64,000 bases of DNA from the NCBI GenBank assembly GCA_934096585.1, contig CAKOMG010000002.1, positions 1 through 64,000 on the forward strand. Reading direction: 5' to 3'. Position numbers and translations under genes: made by a program. The stretch is from an uncultured Bacilli bacterium (lineage in GTDB: Bacteria > Bacillota_I > Bacilli_A > ML615J-28 > CAG-698). This document shows positions 25,852 through 34,758 of the stretch, one piece after another; position 1 is the stretch's first letter, and the number at the start of each line of letters is the position of its first letter. The notes beneath the pieces were generated by a model that was not told where the DNA came from, did no database searches, and saw only the letters and a list, made by a program, of their open reading frames with translations.

Positions 25852-26982
25852 ATGCCTAGTGAACATGCAATATTATCCGCAAGTGGAAGTCATAGATGGC
25901 TAGCATGTACGCCCAGTGCAAGATTAGAACAAGAATTTAGTGATACTGATTCAACAGCTAGCCTTGAAGGTACAGCAGCACATTCATTAGCAGAACACAA
26001 ATTAAAGAAAAAACTAAAAATGCAAAGTACTAGACCTAACACAATTTATGATAATGATGAAATGGAGATGTATACAGATGATTACTCAGACTACGTCGTT
26101 GAACAATATACAAAAGCAAAAAGATATGATAAAAATGCAAAAGTATTAATTGAACAACGATTAGACTTCAGTTGCTACGTTCCAGAAGGTTTTGGCACAG
26201 GAGATGCAGTAATCATAAGTAAAGGTAAACTACATATAGTTGATCTAAAATATGGACTAGGTGTATTAGTAAATGCAGAAAAGAATCCACAAATGATGTT
26301 ATATGCACTAGGTGCATTAAGAAAATATGAAAAAGAGTATGAAATTAAAAAAGTAAAATTAACAATTTTTCAACCACGTCGTGAAAATGTAACGACATGG
26401 GAAACCACAACAGCAGCTCTAAAAAAATGGGCAAATAAAATATTGAGACCAAAAGCTGAAATGGCATATAGAGGAACAGGTAAATATGAACCAGGAGCAC
26501 ACTGCCAGTTTTGTAAAGCAGCAATTAAATGTAGAGCAAGAGCGGAAGAAAAATTAAAACTTGCAAAAGAAGAATTTAAAAAGCCACCATTAATAACAGA
26601 TAATGAAATTGAAAGTGTGTTAGCAAAAATACCAGATATCAAAAAATGGTGTGATGATATTATGGAATATGCATTAGAAAAAGCCCTAAATGGAAAAAAG
26701 TGGGAAGGCTTTAAAATAGTAGCTGGACGAGGAACACGAAAGTATTTAAATGAAGAAGCTGTAGTAGAGGCTTTAAATAAAGCAGGATATTATGATATTT
26801 ATAAAAAGTCATTACTTCCAATAACAGAAATGGAAAAACTAATGACTAAAAAAACATTCAGTGAAGTGCTAGGAAAACTAGTAGGTAAAACTGAAGGAAA
26901 ACCAACTTTAGTTAGTCTTGATGACAAAAGACCAGAACTAAATACTATACAAGCAAAAAATGAATTTAAGGAGGAAAAATAA
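25852..26982 (+). CDS. DUF2800 phage PD-(D/E)xK nuclease (Cas4/AddB-like)
   Basis: ATG 25852 (MPSEHAILSASGSHRW) with AGAGGTG seven bases upstream; a 10-codon frame at 25827-25859 overlaps the start. The 376-aa protein matches DUF2800: the N-terminal SASGSHRWLAC motif, then nuclease residues in EQRLDF, GTGDAVI and IVDLKYG (Asp-Leu-Lys), and a C-terminal Cys cluster CQFCKAAIKC. With Cys20 this gives four cysteines that may hold a 4Fe-4S cluster as in Cas4 and AddB. These proteins open the replication module of many Firmicutes siphophages and likely process DNA ends with the DUF2815 partner that follows 1 bp later. It marks the first certain prophage gene. Confidence 0.88.
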   Translation: MPSEHAILSASGSHRWLACTPSARLEQEFSDTDSTASLEGTAAHSLAEHKLKKKLKMQSTRPNTIYDNDEMEMYTDDYSDYVVEQYTKAKRYDKNAKVLIEQRLDFSCYVPEGFGTGDAVIISKGKLHIVDLKYGLGVLVNAEKNPQMMLYALGALRKYEKEYEIKKVKLTIFQPRRENVTTWETTTAALKKWANKILRPKAEMAYRGTGKYEPGAHCQFCKAAIKCRARAEEKLKLAKEEFKKPPLITDNEIESVLAKIPDIKKWCDDIMEYALEKALNGKKWEGFKIVAGRGTRKYLNEEAVVEALNKAGYYDIYKKSLLPITEMEKLMTKKTFSEVLGKLVGKTEGKPTLVSLDDKRPELNTIQAKNEFKEEK

Positions 26983-26983
26983 T

Positions 26984-27514
26984 ATGTCAAATAAAACTAG
27001 AATTGTAACTGGAAAGGTAAGATTATCATATGCAAATATATGGGAAGCAAAAGCATTAAATGAAGGAGCAAAGCCAAAATATTCAACAAGTATTATCATC
27101 TCAAAAACTGATAAAGAAACAATCAAAAAAATTAATGATGCAATAAACTGTGCTATCGAAGAAGGAATTGGAAAATTTGGTGGTAAAAAACCAAATATAA
27201 AAGTATTAAAAACTCCTCTTCGTGATGGAGATTTGGAAAGAAGTGATGATGAAGCATATATGAACTCATACTTTTTAAATGCGAACTCACTAACAGCACC
27301 TCAAATAGTTGATGCTAATTGTGAAGCAATTTTAGATAAATCAGAAGTTTATTCAGGATGTTATGCTAGAGTGTCAATCACTTTCTATGCATATAACTCA
27401 AATGGAAATAAAGGAATTGCTGCAGGACTTGGTAACATTCAAAAACTTTCAGATGGAGAACCACTATCAGGTAAAACTAATGCACAAACAGATTTTAAAG
27501 AAGAATTTATCTAA
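26984..27514 (+). CDS. DUF2815 phage protein (putative ssDNA-binding)
   Basis: ATG 26984 directly follows GGAGG and the DUF2800 stop. The 176-aa protein has the DUF2815 pattern: TGKVRLSYANIWEAKA at the start, KYSTSIIISK, then FLNANS and a beta-rich C-terminal half (CYARVSITFYAYN, GIAAGLGNIQKL). Family members sit between DUF2800 and phage PolA and are thought to be single-stranded DNA-binding or recombination proteins with an OB-like fold. The acidic C-terminal tail (TDFKEEFI) is like that of SSB proteins that dock partners. No catalytic residues are seen. Confidence 0.82.
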   Translation: MSNKTRIVTGKVRLSYANIWEAKALNEGAKPKYSTSIIISKTDKETIKKINDAINCAIEEGIGKFGGKKPNIKVLKTPLRDGDLERSDDEAYMNSYFLNANSLTAPQIVDANCEAILDKSEVYSGCYARVSITFYAYNSNGNKGIAAGLGNIQKLSDGEPLSGKTNAQTDFKEEFI

Positions 27515-27584
27515 AACAAATGTTGTTTATAAGGGTAGGAGAAATCTTACCCTTATAGATTAGCACTAGAAAGGAAACAGCATA

Positions 27585-30065
27585 ATGAAAGAATTATTTA
27601 TAGATCTTGAAACGTATTCTGATGTAGACCTTAGTAAAAGTGGTGTATATAGATATGCACAATCTTCAAATTTTGAAATCTTATTATTTGCATACTCTGT
27701 TGACAAAGGACCAGTACAAGTAATTAACATTAAAGAAAATGAGCAAATACCAACAGATGTACTTAATGCACTAACAGATAATAGTGTTAAAAAATATGCA
27801 TATAATGCTGTATTTGAACGCATATGTTTATCAAAATATTTAGGATATCCAATAGGAATGTATTTATCTCCAAATTCTTGGTATTGTGATATGGTTCATG
27901 CTGCAACGTTAGGACTACCATTATCACTAGAAAATGTAGGAATTGTCTTAGGAATAGAAAAACAAAAATTATCAATAGGTAAAAGTTTAATTAAATATTT
28001 TTGCATTCCTTGTACTCCAACTAAAGCTAATGGCTATAGAACAAGAAACTTACCACATCATGATAGAGATAAATGGAATGAATTTATTAAATACAACAAG
28101 AGAGATGTAGAAACTGAAATGGAAATTCATAATAGGCTAACAAAATTTCCAGTATTAGAACAAGAATGGGATAACTATCATTTAGATCAAAGAATTAATG
28201 ACTATGGAATTATGATTGATATAGATTTTGTAAACCATGCAATTAGATGTGATGAAGAAAATCAAGAAAACAATATTGAAAAAGTAAAGCTAATAACAGG
28301 TGTTAATAATCCTAATTCACCAAAACAATTAAAAGAATGGTTAATAGAGCAAGGAATGACAGAGATTGATTCACTCTCAAAAGCTGATGTAACAAGGCTT
28401 TTAAAAGATGCAACAGGAAATGTTGAAGAAATATTAAAACTAAGACAGGATATTGCTAAATCCAGTGTTAAAAAATACATAGCAATGCAAAACGTAGTTT
28501 GTAAAGATGATAGATGTAGAGGATTAATACAGTTCTATGGAGCAAATAGAACAGGAAGATATGCAGGAAGACTAATTCAAATGCAAAACCTTCCTCAGAA
28601 CCATTTAGAGCCATTAAGTGAGGCAAGAGAATTAATACGAATGGAGAATTTAGATGGAACGCTTGCGAAATTTGGAGCTATTTCAACCGTTTTGTCAGAA
28701 CTAATAAGAACAGCATTTATTCCAAAAAAGGGATATCGCTTTATAGTATCAGACTTTTCTGCTATTGAAGCAAGAGTATTAGCATGGCTTGCAAAAGAAG
28801 AATGGAGACTAGAACTATTTAGAAATGGCGGAGATATATACTGCATGTCAGCTAGCAAGATGTTTGGTGTACCAGTTGAAAAAAATGGGATAAATAAAGA
28901 GCTAAGACAAAAAGGTAAAATTGCTGAACTCGCGTGTATCGCAGAAGATGAATTAGTACTAACAAATAATGGTTTAATTCCAATACAATATGTAACAACT
29001 AAAGATAGAGTATGGGATGGAGAAAATTTTGTAAGTCATGATGGCGTAATTTTTAAAGGATATAGGGAGGTAATTGAGTATGCTGGACTTAGAGCAACAA
29101 AAGATCATAAAGTCTATGTTGAAGGAAGAGAACATCCAATTAGATTTGACGAGGCTTTTAAAAGCAGATTACATATCATTAAAACAGGAAATGGTGGGAA
29201 TACGGTACGGATGGGTAGAAATTATTTTCCCAATAAAACTATGGATAAAAAATCCCCCCTATGTCATAACACAATGCAAAGGATGTCAAACTGTAAAGTG
29301 GATAAGCCTTCATGCTCTTCAAAGTGGAAAAAGCCATGGATGTCAGCATTGTACAAAGCCAAGACAAATACCAGAATGGCTATACAAAAGGTTAGAGTTT
29401 ATGACATACTCAATGCCGGACCATATCATCGCTATACCGTATCAAACTGCCTAGTACATAACTGCGGATATGGTGGTTCTATTGGTGCTTTAAAAGCCTT
29501 TGGAGCGGTTGCTTTAGGAATTAAAGAAAGTGAGCTTAAAGGGATAATTGATAAATGGCGAGAAGCTAATCCTAATATTATAAAGCTATGGTGGGAAGTA
29601 GATAAGACAGCAAAAAATGTGATAACAAATAAATCAACACTTATGTGTTATGGGTTAAAGTTTTCATATGAAAAAGGTATTATGTTTATAGAACTACCTA
29701 GTAAAAGAAGACTTGCATATTGTAAACCAAGAATAGGTATTAATGCATTAGGATTAAAGTGTATTACTTATGAAGGAATAGGAACAGGAAAAAAATGGGA
29801 GCGAATTGAATCATACGGACCAAAATTAGTAGAAAATATTGTGCAAGGAATTGCAAGAGATATTTTGGCAGAAGCAATGATGAGGCTATATAAAAATGGT
29901 TATAAGATAACTATGCATATTCATGATGAAGTTGTGCTTGAAGTAGAAGAAAATGTATCAACTGTTGAAGAGGTTTGTCGTATCATGAAAATATCACCAA
30001 CTTGGGCAAAAGATTTACCACTTAATGCAGATGGATACGAATGCAAGTTTTACAAAAAGGAGTAA
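27585..30065 (+). CDS. Phage family A DNA polymerase interrupted by an intein
   Basis: GAAAGGA precedes ATG 27585. The 826-aa precursor consists of an N-terminal DnaQ-like 3'-5' exonuclease (IDLETYS at 6-12), a polymerase with motif A SDFSAIEAR near residues 390-398, motif B RQKGKIAELA-CGYGG split by a 176-aa intein (residues 451-626), and motif C HIHDEVVLEV near 782-791. Removing the intein leaves 650 aa, the usual length of this phage PolA group, which copies the phage genome. The intein must splice for motif B, which binds the incoming nucleotide, to be whole. Upstream partners are DUF2800 and DUF2815; primase follows 5 bp after. Confidence 0.93.
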   Translation: MKELFIDLETYSDVDLSKSGVYRYAQSSNFEILLFAYSVDKGPVQVINIKENEQIPTDVLNALTDNSVKKYAYNAVFERICLSKYLGYPIGMYLSPNSWYCDMVHAATLGLPLSLENVGIVLGIEKQKLSIGKSLIKYFCIPCTPTKANGYRTRNLPHHDRDKWNEFIKYNKRDVETEMEIHNRLTKFPVLEQEWDNYHLDQRINDYGIMIDIDFVNHAIRCDEENQENNIEKVKLITGVNNPNSPKQLKEWLIEQGMTEIDSLSKADVTRLLKDATGNVEEILKLRQDIAKSSVKKYIAMQNVVCKDDRCRGLIQFYGANRTGRYAGRLIQMQNLPQNHLEPLSEARELIRMENLDGTLAKFGAISTVLSELIRTAFIPKKGYRFIVSDFSAIEARVLAWLAKEEWRLELFRNGGDIYCMSASKMFGVPVEKNGINKELRQKGKIAELACIAEDELVLTNNGLIPIQYVTTKDRVWDGENFVSHDGVIFKGYREVIEYAGLRATKDHKVYVEGREHPIRFDEAFKSRLHIIKTGNGGNTVRMGRNYFPNKTMDKKSPLCHNTMQRMSNCKVDKPSCSSKWKKPWMSALYKAKTNTRMAIQKVRVYDILNAGPYHRYTVSNCLVHNCGYGGSIGALKAFGAVALGIKESELKGIIDKWREANPNIIKLWWEVDKTAKNVITNKSTLMCYGLKFSYEKGIMFIELPSKRRLAYCKPRIGINALGLKCITYEGIGTGKKWERIESYGPKLVENIVQGIARDILAEAMMRLYKNGYKITMHIHDEVVLEVEENVSTVEEVCRIMKISPTWAKDLPLNADGYECKFYKKE
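28935..29462 (+). other. Intein in PolA motif B
   Basis: It starts at Cys451 (ELA|CIAEDELVLT) and ends at His-Asn (LVHN|C) before Cys627 of the C-extein. Block A is CIAEDELVLTNNGLIPI, block B TKDHKVYVEG, block G/F VRVYDILNAGPYHRYTV and NCLVHN. Splice-site residues are all present, so it should be active. At 176 aa there is no in-frame homing endonuclease, but the region 29242-29403 holds a remnant of one in another frame. Confidence 0.92.
29242..29403 (+). pseudogene. HNH homing-endonuclease-like remnant in the +1 frame of the intein
   Basis: Read one base out of the polymerase frame, 29242-29403 encodes WIKNPPYVITQCKGC, then TVKWISLHALQSGKSHGCQHC, and PEWLYKRLEFM. Two CxxC pairs with a 'W..L..L.SG.S..C..C' spacing and a 'P.WLYKR' word are typical of the N-terminal zinc ribbon of phage HNH homing endonucleases. 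The catalytic HNH part is missing. The polymerase frame stays open across it but reads as low-complexity basic sequence (KKSPLCHNTMQRM). Base composition is more GC-rich than around it. Confidence 0.6.
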
Positions 30066-30070
30066 TAGAA

Positions 30071-32131
30071 ATGATTGATATATTTAGAGGCTATGTAAGA
30101 ACAAAAGATAAAAAACCAATTCAAAAATTTAAAGGAATTGAAAATCTACCAACTATAGATGAAGTAAGTAAATATAGTGAATATGCAGGTATTCTAAATA
30201 ACGACTATACTGTAATGGATGTAGATGATGGAATTGAAGCAGAAAAAACTTATAAGCTAGTGTGTGATGAAAACATTAATTGTAGAGTAATTAAAACCAC
30301 TAGAGGAATGCATTTTGTATTCAAAAAAAACAAGTATGCAACAAAAGGAAATACTCATCAAATAAATGCACTAGGATTTACATTTGATATCAGAACTGGT
30401 GAAAATCAATATATAGTTGTAAAAAAAGACGGTAAAAATAGAGAAATATTAAGAGACTTTGATGAAAGTAGAAAGATAGACGAATATCCTAAAATATTTA
30501 AACCAATTATATCTGATGCAACATTTACTGGTATGAAAGATGGAAGTGGTAGAAATGGGAAACTATTTAATCATTTGATAACTTTAACTAAAAACGGATT
30601 TACTAAAGAAGAATGTAAAGATATCATAAAGCTGATTAATGTATATTCATTCGATGAACCTCTATCAGATTATGAAATTAATCAAATAGTAAGAGATGAA
30701 GCATTTGCAGGAATTGAGTTGACAGGTGCTGATAAAGATTTTGAGATGTACAAATATAAGCCAACTACTTTTTCTGATGTTGCAATGGCAGAGTTATTTT
30801 CAAAACACTATAAAGATGAAATGAGATATAATCCAGGAACAGATTGGTTAGTATGGAATGGTTGTGTCTGGGAAATGTCAGAATTTAAGGCACAACTGAA
30901 ATATATAGATTTTATTAAGAAAGTAATGGAATGTGCTAAGGAAGAAGTGAAAGAAGCATATAATGGTGAAAAAGGTAGTGAAGAAAAAGTAAAAGCTGCA
31001 AATAAGTTCTATAACTACGTAATAAAAATGAGTGATGCAGGAAAAATCAATGCTGTGTTAAAACTTGCCAGAAGTTATCTTTTAATTGAAATAGATGAAC
31101 TAGATAAGAATCCATTTGATCTAAATACACCTGATGGAATTATTGACTTAAGAACAGGTATGATCAAAGACCACTCTAAAGAAGCATTATGTACAAAAAT
31201 AACAAAGTATTCTCCTTCAAATAAAGGTGAGGACATATGGCATGAATTCTTAAAAACTATAACAGAAGAAAATGAAGAACTTGAAAACTACCTTCAAATT
31301 GTATCAGGAGCAATAGCAATTGGAAAAGTATACCATGAAGGATTAGTCATCGCACATGGTGAAGGTGCTAATGGCAAAAGTACGTTATTTAATACAATGT
31401 TTGAAGTGCTAGGAGATTATTCTGGAAAAATTCCAGCAGAAAGTCTAACAACAAAAGTAAAAAATGCTAAAGTGGACCTTGCAGAACTACTTGGTAAAAG
31501 ATTTATTTTAGCCTCAGAAACTGAAGAAGGACATAGATTATCAATTGCAATGTTAAAGCAAATAGCAAGTATTGATAAAATCACTGCAGAAAAAAAGTAT
31601 CATGATCCATTTGTGTTCGAGCCAACTCACACGACTGTTTTATATACAAATCATTTACCCAAAGTAGGTTCAAACGATAAAGGTACATGGCGAAGAATAA
31701 TTGTAGCACCATTTAATGCTGTAATAAAAAAGCCAAAGAAAGATTATCAAGAATATTTATTAAAAGAAAGTGCAGAAGCTATTTTGAAATGGATAATAGA
31801 TGGAGCAATGAAGTTTATAAATAATAAATATGAGCTACCAAAATGCAAGGTAGTAGAGGAAGCAATAACAGAATATAAGGAAGAAAATGATTGGCTTAAT
31901 GCTTTTATTCTTGATTCGTGTATTACAGGAGAATTAGAGAAAACTGCAGGTGGCATACTTTATACTGCATATAAGAAGTGGTGTGAAAAAACAGGAGAGT
32001 ATGCAAAACGCAATAGAGATTTTGCGGAAGCGTTAAAAATGGCAGGATACAAGTCTAAAAGAAAAATGAATGGTACAGAATGGCAAGGATTAAGTGTTAG
32101 TCCAAGCATGTTAGAAGAAGATTTCTTATAA
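30071..32131 (+). CDS. Phage primase-helicase (D5/P4 family)
   Basis: The start is ATG 30071 (MIDIFRGY) behind AAGGAG; an in-frame ATG at 30041 lies within polA. The 686-aa protein has an N-terminal prim-pol-like domain (residues ~1-150, TVMDVDDG and TTRGMHFVFKK), a D5_N region, and an SF3 helicase with Walker A GEGANGKST at 430-438 and a following ASETEEG/TNHLPKV pattern (B' and sensor 1). The C-terminal Poxvirus D5-like winged helix spans ~600-686 (AYKKWCEKTGE). These proteins prime and unwind the phage origin. It is co-transcribed with polA. Confidence 0.9.
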   Translation: MIDIFRGYVRTKDKKPIQKFKGIENLPTIDEVSKYSEYAGILNNDYTVMDVDDGIEAEKTYKLVCDENINCRVIKTTRGMHFVFKKNKYATKGNTHQINALGFTFDIRTGENQYIVVKKDGKNREILRDFDESRKIDEYPKIFKPIISDATFTGMKDGSGRNGKLFNHLITLTKNGFTKEECKDIIKLINVYSFDEPLSDYEINQIVRDEAFAGIELTGADKDFEMYKYKPTTFSDVAMAELFSKHYKDEMRYNPGTDWLVWNGCVWEMSEFKAQLKYIDFIKKVMECAKEEVKEAYNGEKGSEEKVKAANKFYNYVIKMSDAGKINAVLKLARSYLLIEIDELDKNPFDLNTPDGIIDLRTGMIKDHSKEALCTKITKYSPSNKGEDIWHEFLKTITEENEELENYLQIVSGAIAIGKVYHEGLVIAHGEGANGKSTLFNTMFEVLGDYSGKIPAESLTTKVKNAKVDLAELLGKRFILASETEEGHRLSIAMLKQIASIDKITAEKKYHDPFVFEPTHTTVLYTNHLPKVGSNDKGTWRRIIVAPFNAVIKKPKKDYQEYLLKESAEAILKWIIDGAMKFINNKYELPKCKVVEEAITEYKEENDWLNAFILDSCITGELEKTAGGILYTAYKKWCEKTGEYAKRNRDFAEALKMAGYKSKRKMNGTEWQGLSVSPSMLEEDFL

Positions 32132-32132
32132 A

Positions 32133-32223
32133 TATGACACTTGATTGCAATTATTATATAAAACTATTACGCGAGAAGATTATATATAAAAAGTTATATA
32201 AATAGCTGTAATCACATGTCATA
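32133..32223. repeat. Long imperfect inverted repeat, candidate phage origin or structured RNA
   Basis: TATGACA (32133-32139) pairs with TGTCATA (32217-32223), and TGATTGCA (32142-32149) with TGTAATCA (32207-32214, one G-U), separated by a 2x2 internal loop. The 57-nt interior is very AT-rich and has further TATATAA/TTATATA complementarity. It lies right after the primase gene, where phage origins are often found. Confidence 0.5.
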
Positions 32224-32264
32224 GTAATAATTTTTAAGAGTGTGGATAAATTTGTGTGGATTTT

Positions 32265-32546
32265 ATGCAAGAAAAGAAAATCGAACAAAGATTAGTAAAA
32301 AAAGTAAAGTGTGCAGGTGGTAAATGTTGGAAATTCGTATCACCTGGTACAGATGGAGTTCCAGATAGAATTGTATTACTTTATGAAGGTAAAGTAGGAT
32401 TTGTGGAAGTAAAACAAAAAGGAAAAAAGTTGAGGCCTATTCAAGAAAAGAGGAAAAAAGAATTAGAACTATTAGGCTTTAAAGTATTTGTATTAGATGA
32501 CATAGAAGATATAGGAGGTGTTATAGATGAAATACAGTCCATATAA
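32265..32546 (+). CDS. VRR-NUC domain nuclease
   Basis: ATG 32265 (MQEKKIEQRL) is preferred; a GTG at 32256 is possible and the ribosome site is weak. The 93-aa protein is a single VRR-NUC domain: CAGGKCWKFVSPGTDGVPDR with the catalytic Asp in PDR, and VGFVEVKQKGK giving E-x-K. VRR-NUC proteins are Holliday-junction or flap-type nucleases, and in phages they stand between primase and a SNF2 helicase, as here. The stop is 20 bp inside the helicase gene, so the two are translationally coupled. Confidence 0.88.
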   Translation: MQEKKIEQRLVKKVKCAGGKCWKFVSPGTDGVPDRIVLLYEGKVGFVEVKQKGKKLRPIQEKRKKELELLGFKVFVLDDIEDIGGVIDEIQSI

Positions 32547-33896
32547 TTATCAGGCATATGCAACAAAATTCATAGAAGAAAATGAAACTGCTGCACTGTT
32601 TTTGGATATGGGCTTAGGCTAGGTAAAACAGTGATTACTCTAACAGCGATAAGGAACTTATTAATTGGAGGAACCGTAAATAAAGTATTAGTTATAGCAC
32701 CTTTAAGAGTTGCTAAATGTACTTGGCCTGATGAAATAAGCAAATGGGAACATTTAAGAGATATTACATATAGCGTAGCAATAGGAACAGCAAGTGAAAG
32801 GACAAAGGCAATTAAAAAAAGTGTAGATATAGTAATAATTAATAGAGAAAACTTGGATTGGATGATTAATAAAAGTGGAGTTTCATTTAACTTTGACATG
32901 ATAGTAATTGATGAGTTGTCAAGTTTTAAGTCTTATTCATCAAAAAGATTTAAAGCATTATTAAAAGTAAGACCGCATGTTGCAAGAATAGTTGGCCTAA
33001 CAGGTACACCATCATCAAATGGATTAATGGATTTATGGGCTGAATTTAGAATACTTGATTTGGGAGAAAGATTAGGAAGGTATATATCAAGATATAGATT
33101 GAAATACTTTGTTCCAGATAAAAGAAATGCCAACATAATATTTACATATAAGCCATTACCTAATGCTGAAAAAGCAATTTATAAAGAAATATCAGATATT
33201 ACAATATCTATGAAAGCAATCGATTATCTTGATATGCCAGAAAAAATTATAAATGAAGTTGTTGTAGAACTAGATAAAAATGAGCGATTAATCTACGATA
33301 CATTAAAAAAACAAATGGTTGTAAGCATTAGTGACATAGAAGAAATAGATGCAAAAAATGCAGCAAGCCTTTCAGGAAAACTATTACAAATGGCAAATGG
33401 AGCAGTATATACAGATGAAAGAGAAGTATTAAAAATTCACGATAAAAAATTGGATGCATTAGAAGACTTGATTGAACAAGCAAATGGTAAACCAGTACTA
33501 GTTGCTTATTGGTTTAAACACGATAAAGAAAGAATAATGAAAAGAGTTAAAGCACGTGAAATTCTTACTGAAAATGATATTAGAGATTGGAATAATGGAA
33601 AAATAGAAATAGGTATAATTCATCCTGCATCAGCTGGTCATGGTCTTAATCTTCAACAAGGAGGATCAACACTAATTTGGTTTGGATTAACGTGGAGTTT
33701 AGAATTATATGAACAAACCAATGCAAGACTTTATAGACAAGGCCAAAAGGAAACTGTTATTATTCATCATATAATTACCAAAGAAACAATAGATGAAAAT
33801 ATTATAAAAGCATTAGAAAGAAAAGGAAAAGTTCAAGATGCATTGATTAATGCGGTAAAAGCAAATTTAAAAGAAAGGAGTAAAACCAATGATTGA
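32527..33896 (+). pseudogene. SNF2-family helicase disrupted in Walker A by a 5-nt insertion
   Basis: Translation should start at ATG 32527 (AGGAGGTG upstream) and gives MKYSPYNYQAYATKF and on to FLDMGLG, then TAG at 32620. The rest of the protein (KTVITLTAI, IAPLRVAKCTW, IDELSSF, GLTGTPSSNGLMDLW, RLYRQGQKETV) continues in another frame to 33896. Removing five bases, CTAGG at 32619-32623 (a near-duplication of the TTAGG before it), restores GLGKT exactly. There is no slippery heptamer to suggest programmed shifting. The intact form would be a ~455-aa phage SF2 translocase. It is either a true lesion or a sequencing/assembly error. The 3' part could be made only from an internal start and would lack the ATP-binding loop. 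Confidence 0.85.
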
Positions 33897-34260
33897 TGAA
33901 GAAAATGATCCATATCATTTGCTAGCAGAAGCAATTATAGAAGGAGCAATTAAAGATTATTTAAGATCATATAAAGCTAAGATTAGATTTGAAAATAAAA
34001 TTAATGAATTAAACACAAAAATTAATTCGTTAAGACAAGAGTCAAGAATTAATCAAATTAATATGACAATAGAAAAATTAAAGATAAAATTGGACATAGA
34101 AGAAAAAGAAATAGACTCAATTGAATCATTTATTAATTCAAATTGGTTTAACTTTCTTACAAAGAGTGATCCAAATAGATTACTTGAAAAGCTAAAAGTG
34201 GAGGTAGAAAAGTATGAAAGCAATCGAATTTCTAAAACAACCAAGCGTAATATTAAATAA
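33889..34260 (+). CDS. Phage hypothetical protein with coiled coil
   Basis: GAAAGGAG precedes ATG 33889, which overlaps the helicase end by 8 bp. The 123-aa protein begins DPYHLLAEAIIEGAIKDY, a pattern common in small proteins next to phage SNF2 genes. A charged coiled coil (about 38-85) follows, then FINSNWFNFLTKSDPNRLL. There are no catalytic residues. It overlaps the next gene by 47 bp, so it belongs to the early operon. The function is unknown; a replication or regulatory accessory is plausible from position. Confidence 0.7.
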   Translation: MIDEENDPYHLLAEAIIEGAIKDYLRSYKAKIRFENKINELNTKINSLRQESRINQINMTIEKLKIKLDIEEKEIDSIESFINSNWFNFLTKSDPNRLLEKLKVEVEKYESNRISKTTKRNIK

Positions 34261-34645
34261 AATTAAATACCTCGAACTAGAGCTTGAAAGATATGAAGTA
34301 ATGATGAACTCGTGTAAAGTTGCACAGTATGACATCGAGAGAGTATCACAATCACCAAATCGTGATAGTAGAAATATGAGAGGCCTTGAAAAATACTATG
34401 AAACGGAAGCAAAGATTAAAGAAGCGAAAAAAGAACTTAATGATGCAATTAATAAATTAAATCAAACTATTGAACAAGTAGATAATTATGAATTGAAGTT
34501 ATTACTTAAATATCGTTATGTGGATAGAATAACTATGGAAGAAATTGTAGACAAATTCTTTGTATCTTATGCAACAATAAAAAGGTGGCATAAAGAAGCA
34601 TTAAAAGCAATTGAAAGTATAATAAATAAAAATGAGCCGTCGTGA
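34214..34645 (+). CDS. DUF1492/ArpU-like late transcription regulator (sigma-70 region 4-like HTH)
   Basis: GGAGG lies 9 bp before ATG 34214. The 143-aa protein has an N-terminal helical half (LNKIKYLELELERYEVM, RDSRNMRGLEKYY) and a C-terminal HTH (LLLKYRYVDRITMEEI, SYATIKRWHKEALKAI) like sigma factor region 4. DUF1492 proteins close the early module of Firmicutes phages and are believed to activate late genes. Immediately downstream lie seven 10-bp repeats abutting a promoter, the likely target. The gene ends inside the second repeat unit, so coding and putative binding site overlap. Confidence 0.82.
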   Translation: MKAIEFLKQPSVILNKIKYLELELERYEVMMNSCKVAQYDIERVSQSPNRDSRNMRGLEKYYETEAKIKEAKKELNDAINKLNQTIEQVDNYELKLLLKYRYVDRITMEEIVDKFFVSYATIKRWHKEALKAIESIINKNEPS

Positions 34646-34701
34646 GCCCCTGTGAGCCCCCGTGAGCCGTCGTGAGCCCCTGTGAGCCGTCGTGAGCCAT
34701 T
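34632..34701. repeat. Seven 10-bp direct repeats (TGAGCC core), candidate activator site
   Basis: Units of (A/G)TGAGCCNNN start at 34632, 34642, 34652, 34662, 34672, 34682 and 34692; the variable triplet is GTC, CCT, CCC or ATT. One turn of DNA per unit places the copies on one helix face. The last unit touches the -35 box at 34700. The GC content stands out from the AT-rich surroundings. Confidence 0.9.
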
Positions 34702-34728
34702 GCAATCCATAGTGTTTTGTGATATAAT
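34700..34728 (+). promoter_or_regulatory. Candidate late promoter
   Basis: TTGCAA at 34700-34705, 17-bp spacer, TATAAT at 34723-34728, directly downstream of the repeat array. It would transcribe HNH, terminase and onward, through the hairpin at 34759. Confidence 0.75.
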
Positions 34729-34758
34729 ATAATTGCGAAGAAATATATAAACAACACA

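Noticed and set aside
25827..25859. A 10-codon ORF before DUF2800
   Set aside because: Too short to support as a gene; it may simply be upstream sequence overlapping the real start.
29074..29454. A separate 126-aa gene inside polA
   Set aside because: Its first half is only a shadow of the intein and it has no ribosome site; only the middle part resembles an HNH protein, so it is reported as a remnant.
32631..33896. An intact helicase starting at 32631
   Set aside because: It would lack the Walker A loop, and the true 5' part is present upstream in another frame.
34632..34701. TGAGCC repeats as a CRISPR array
   Set aside because: Units are 10 bp without spacers; the array touches a promoter and fits a protein-binding site.
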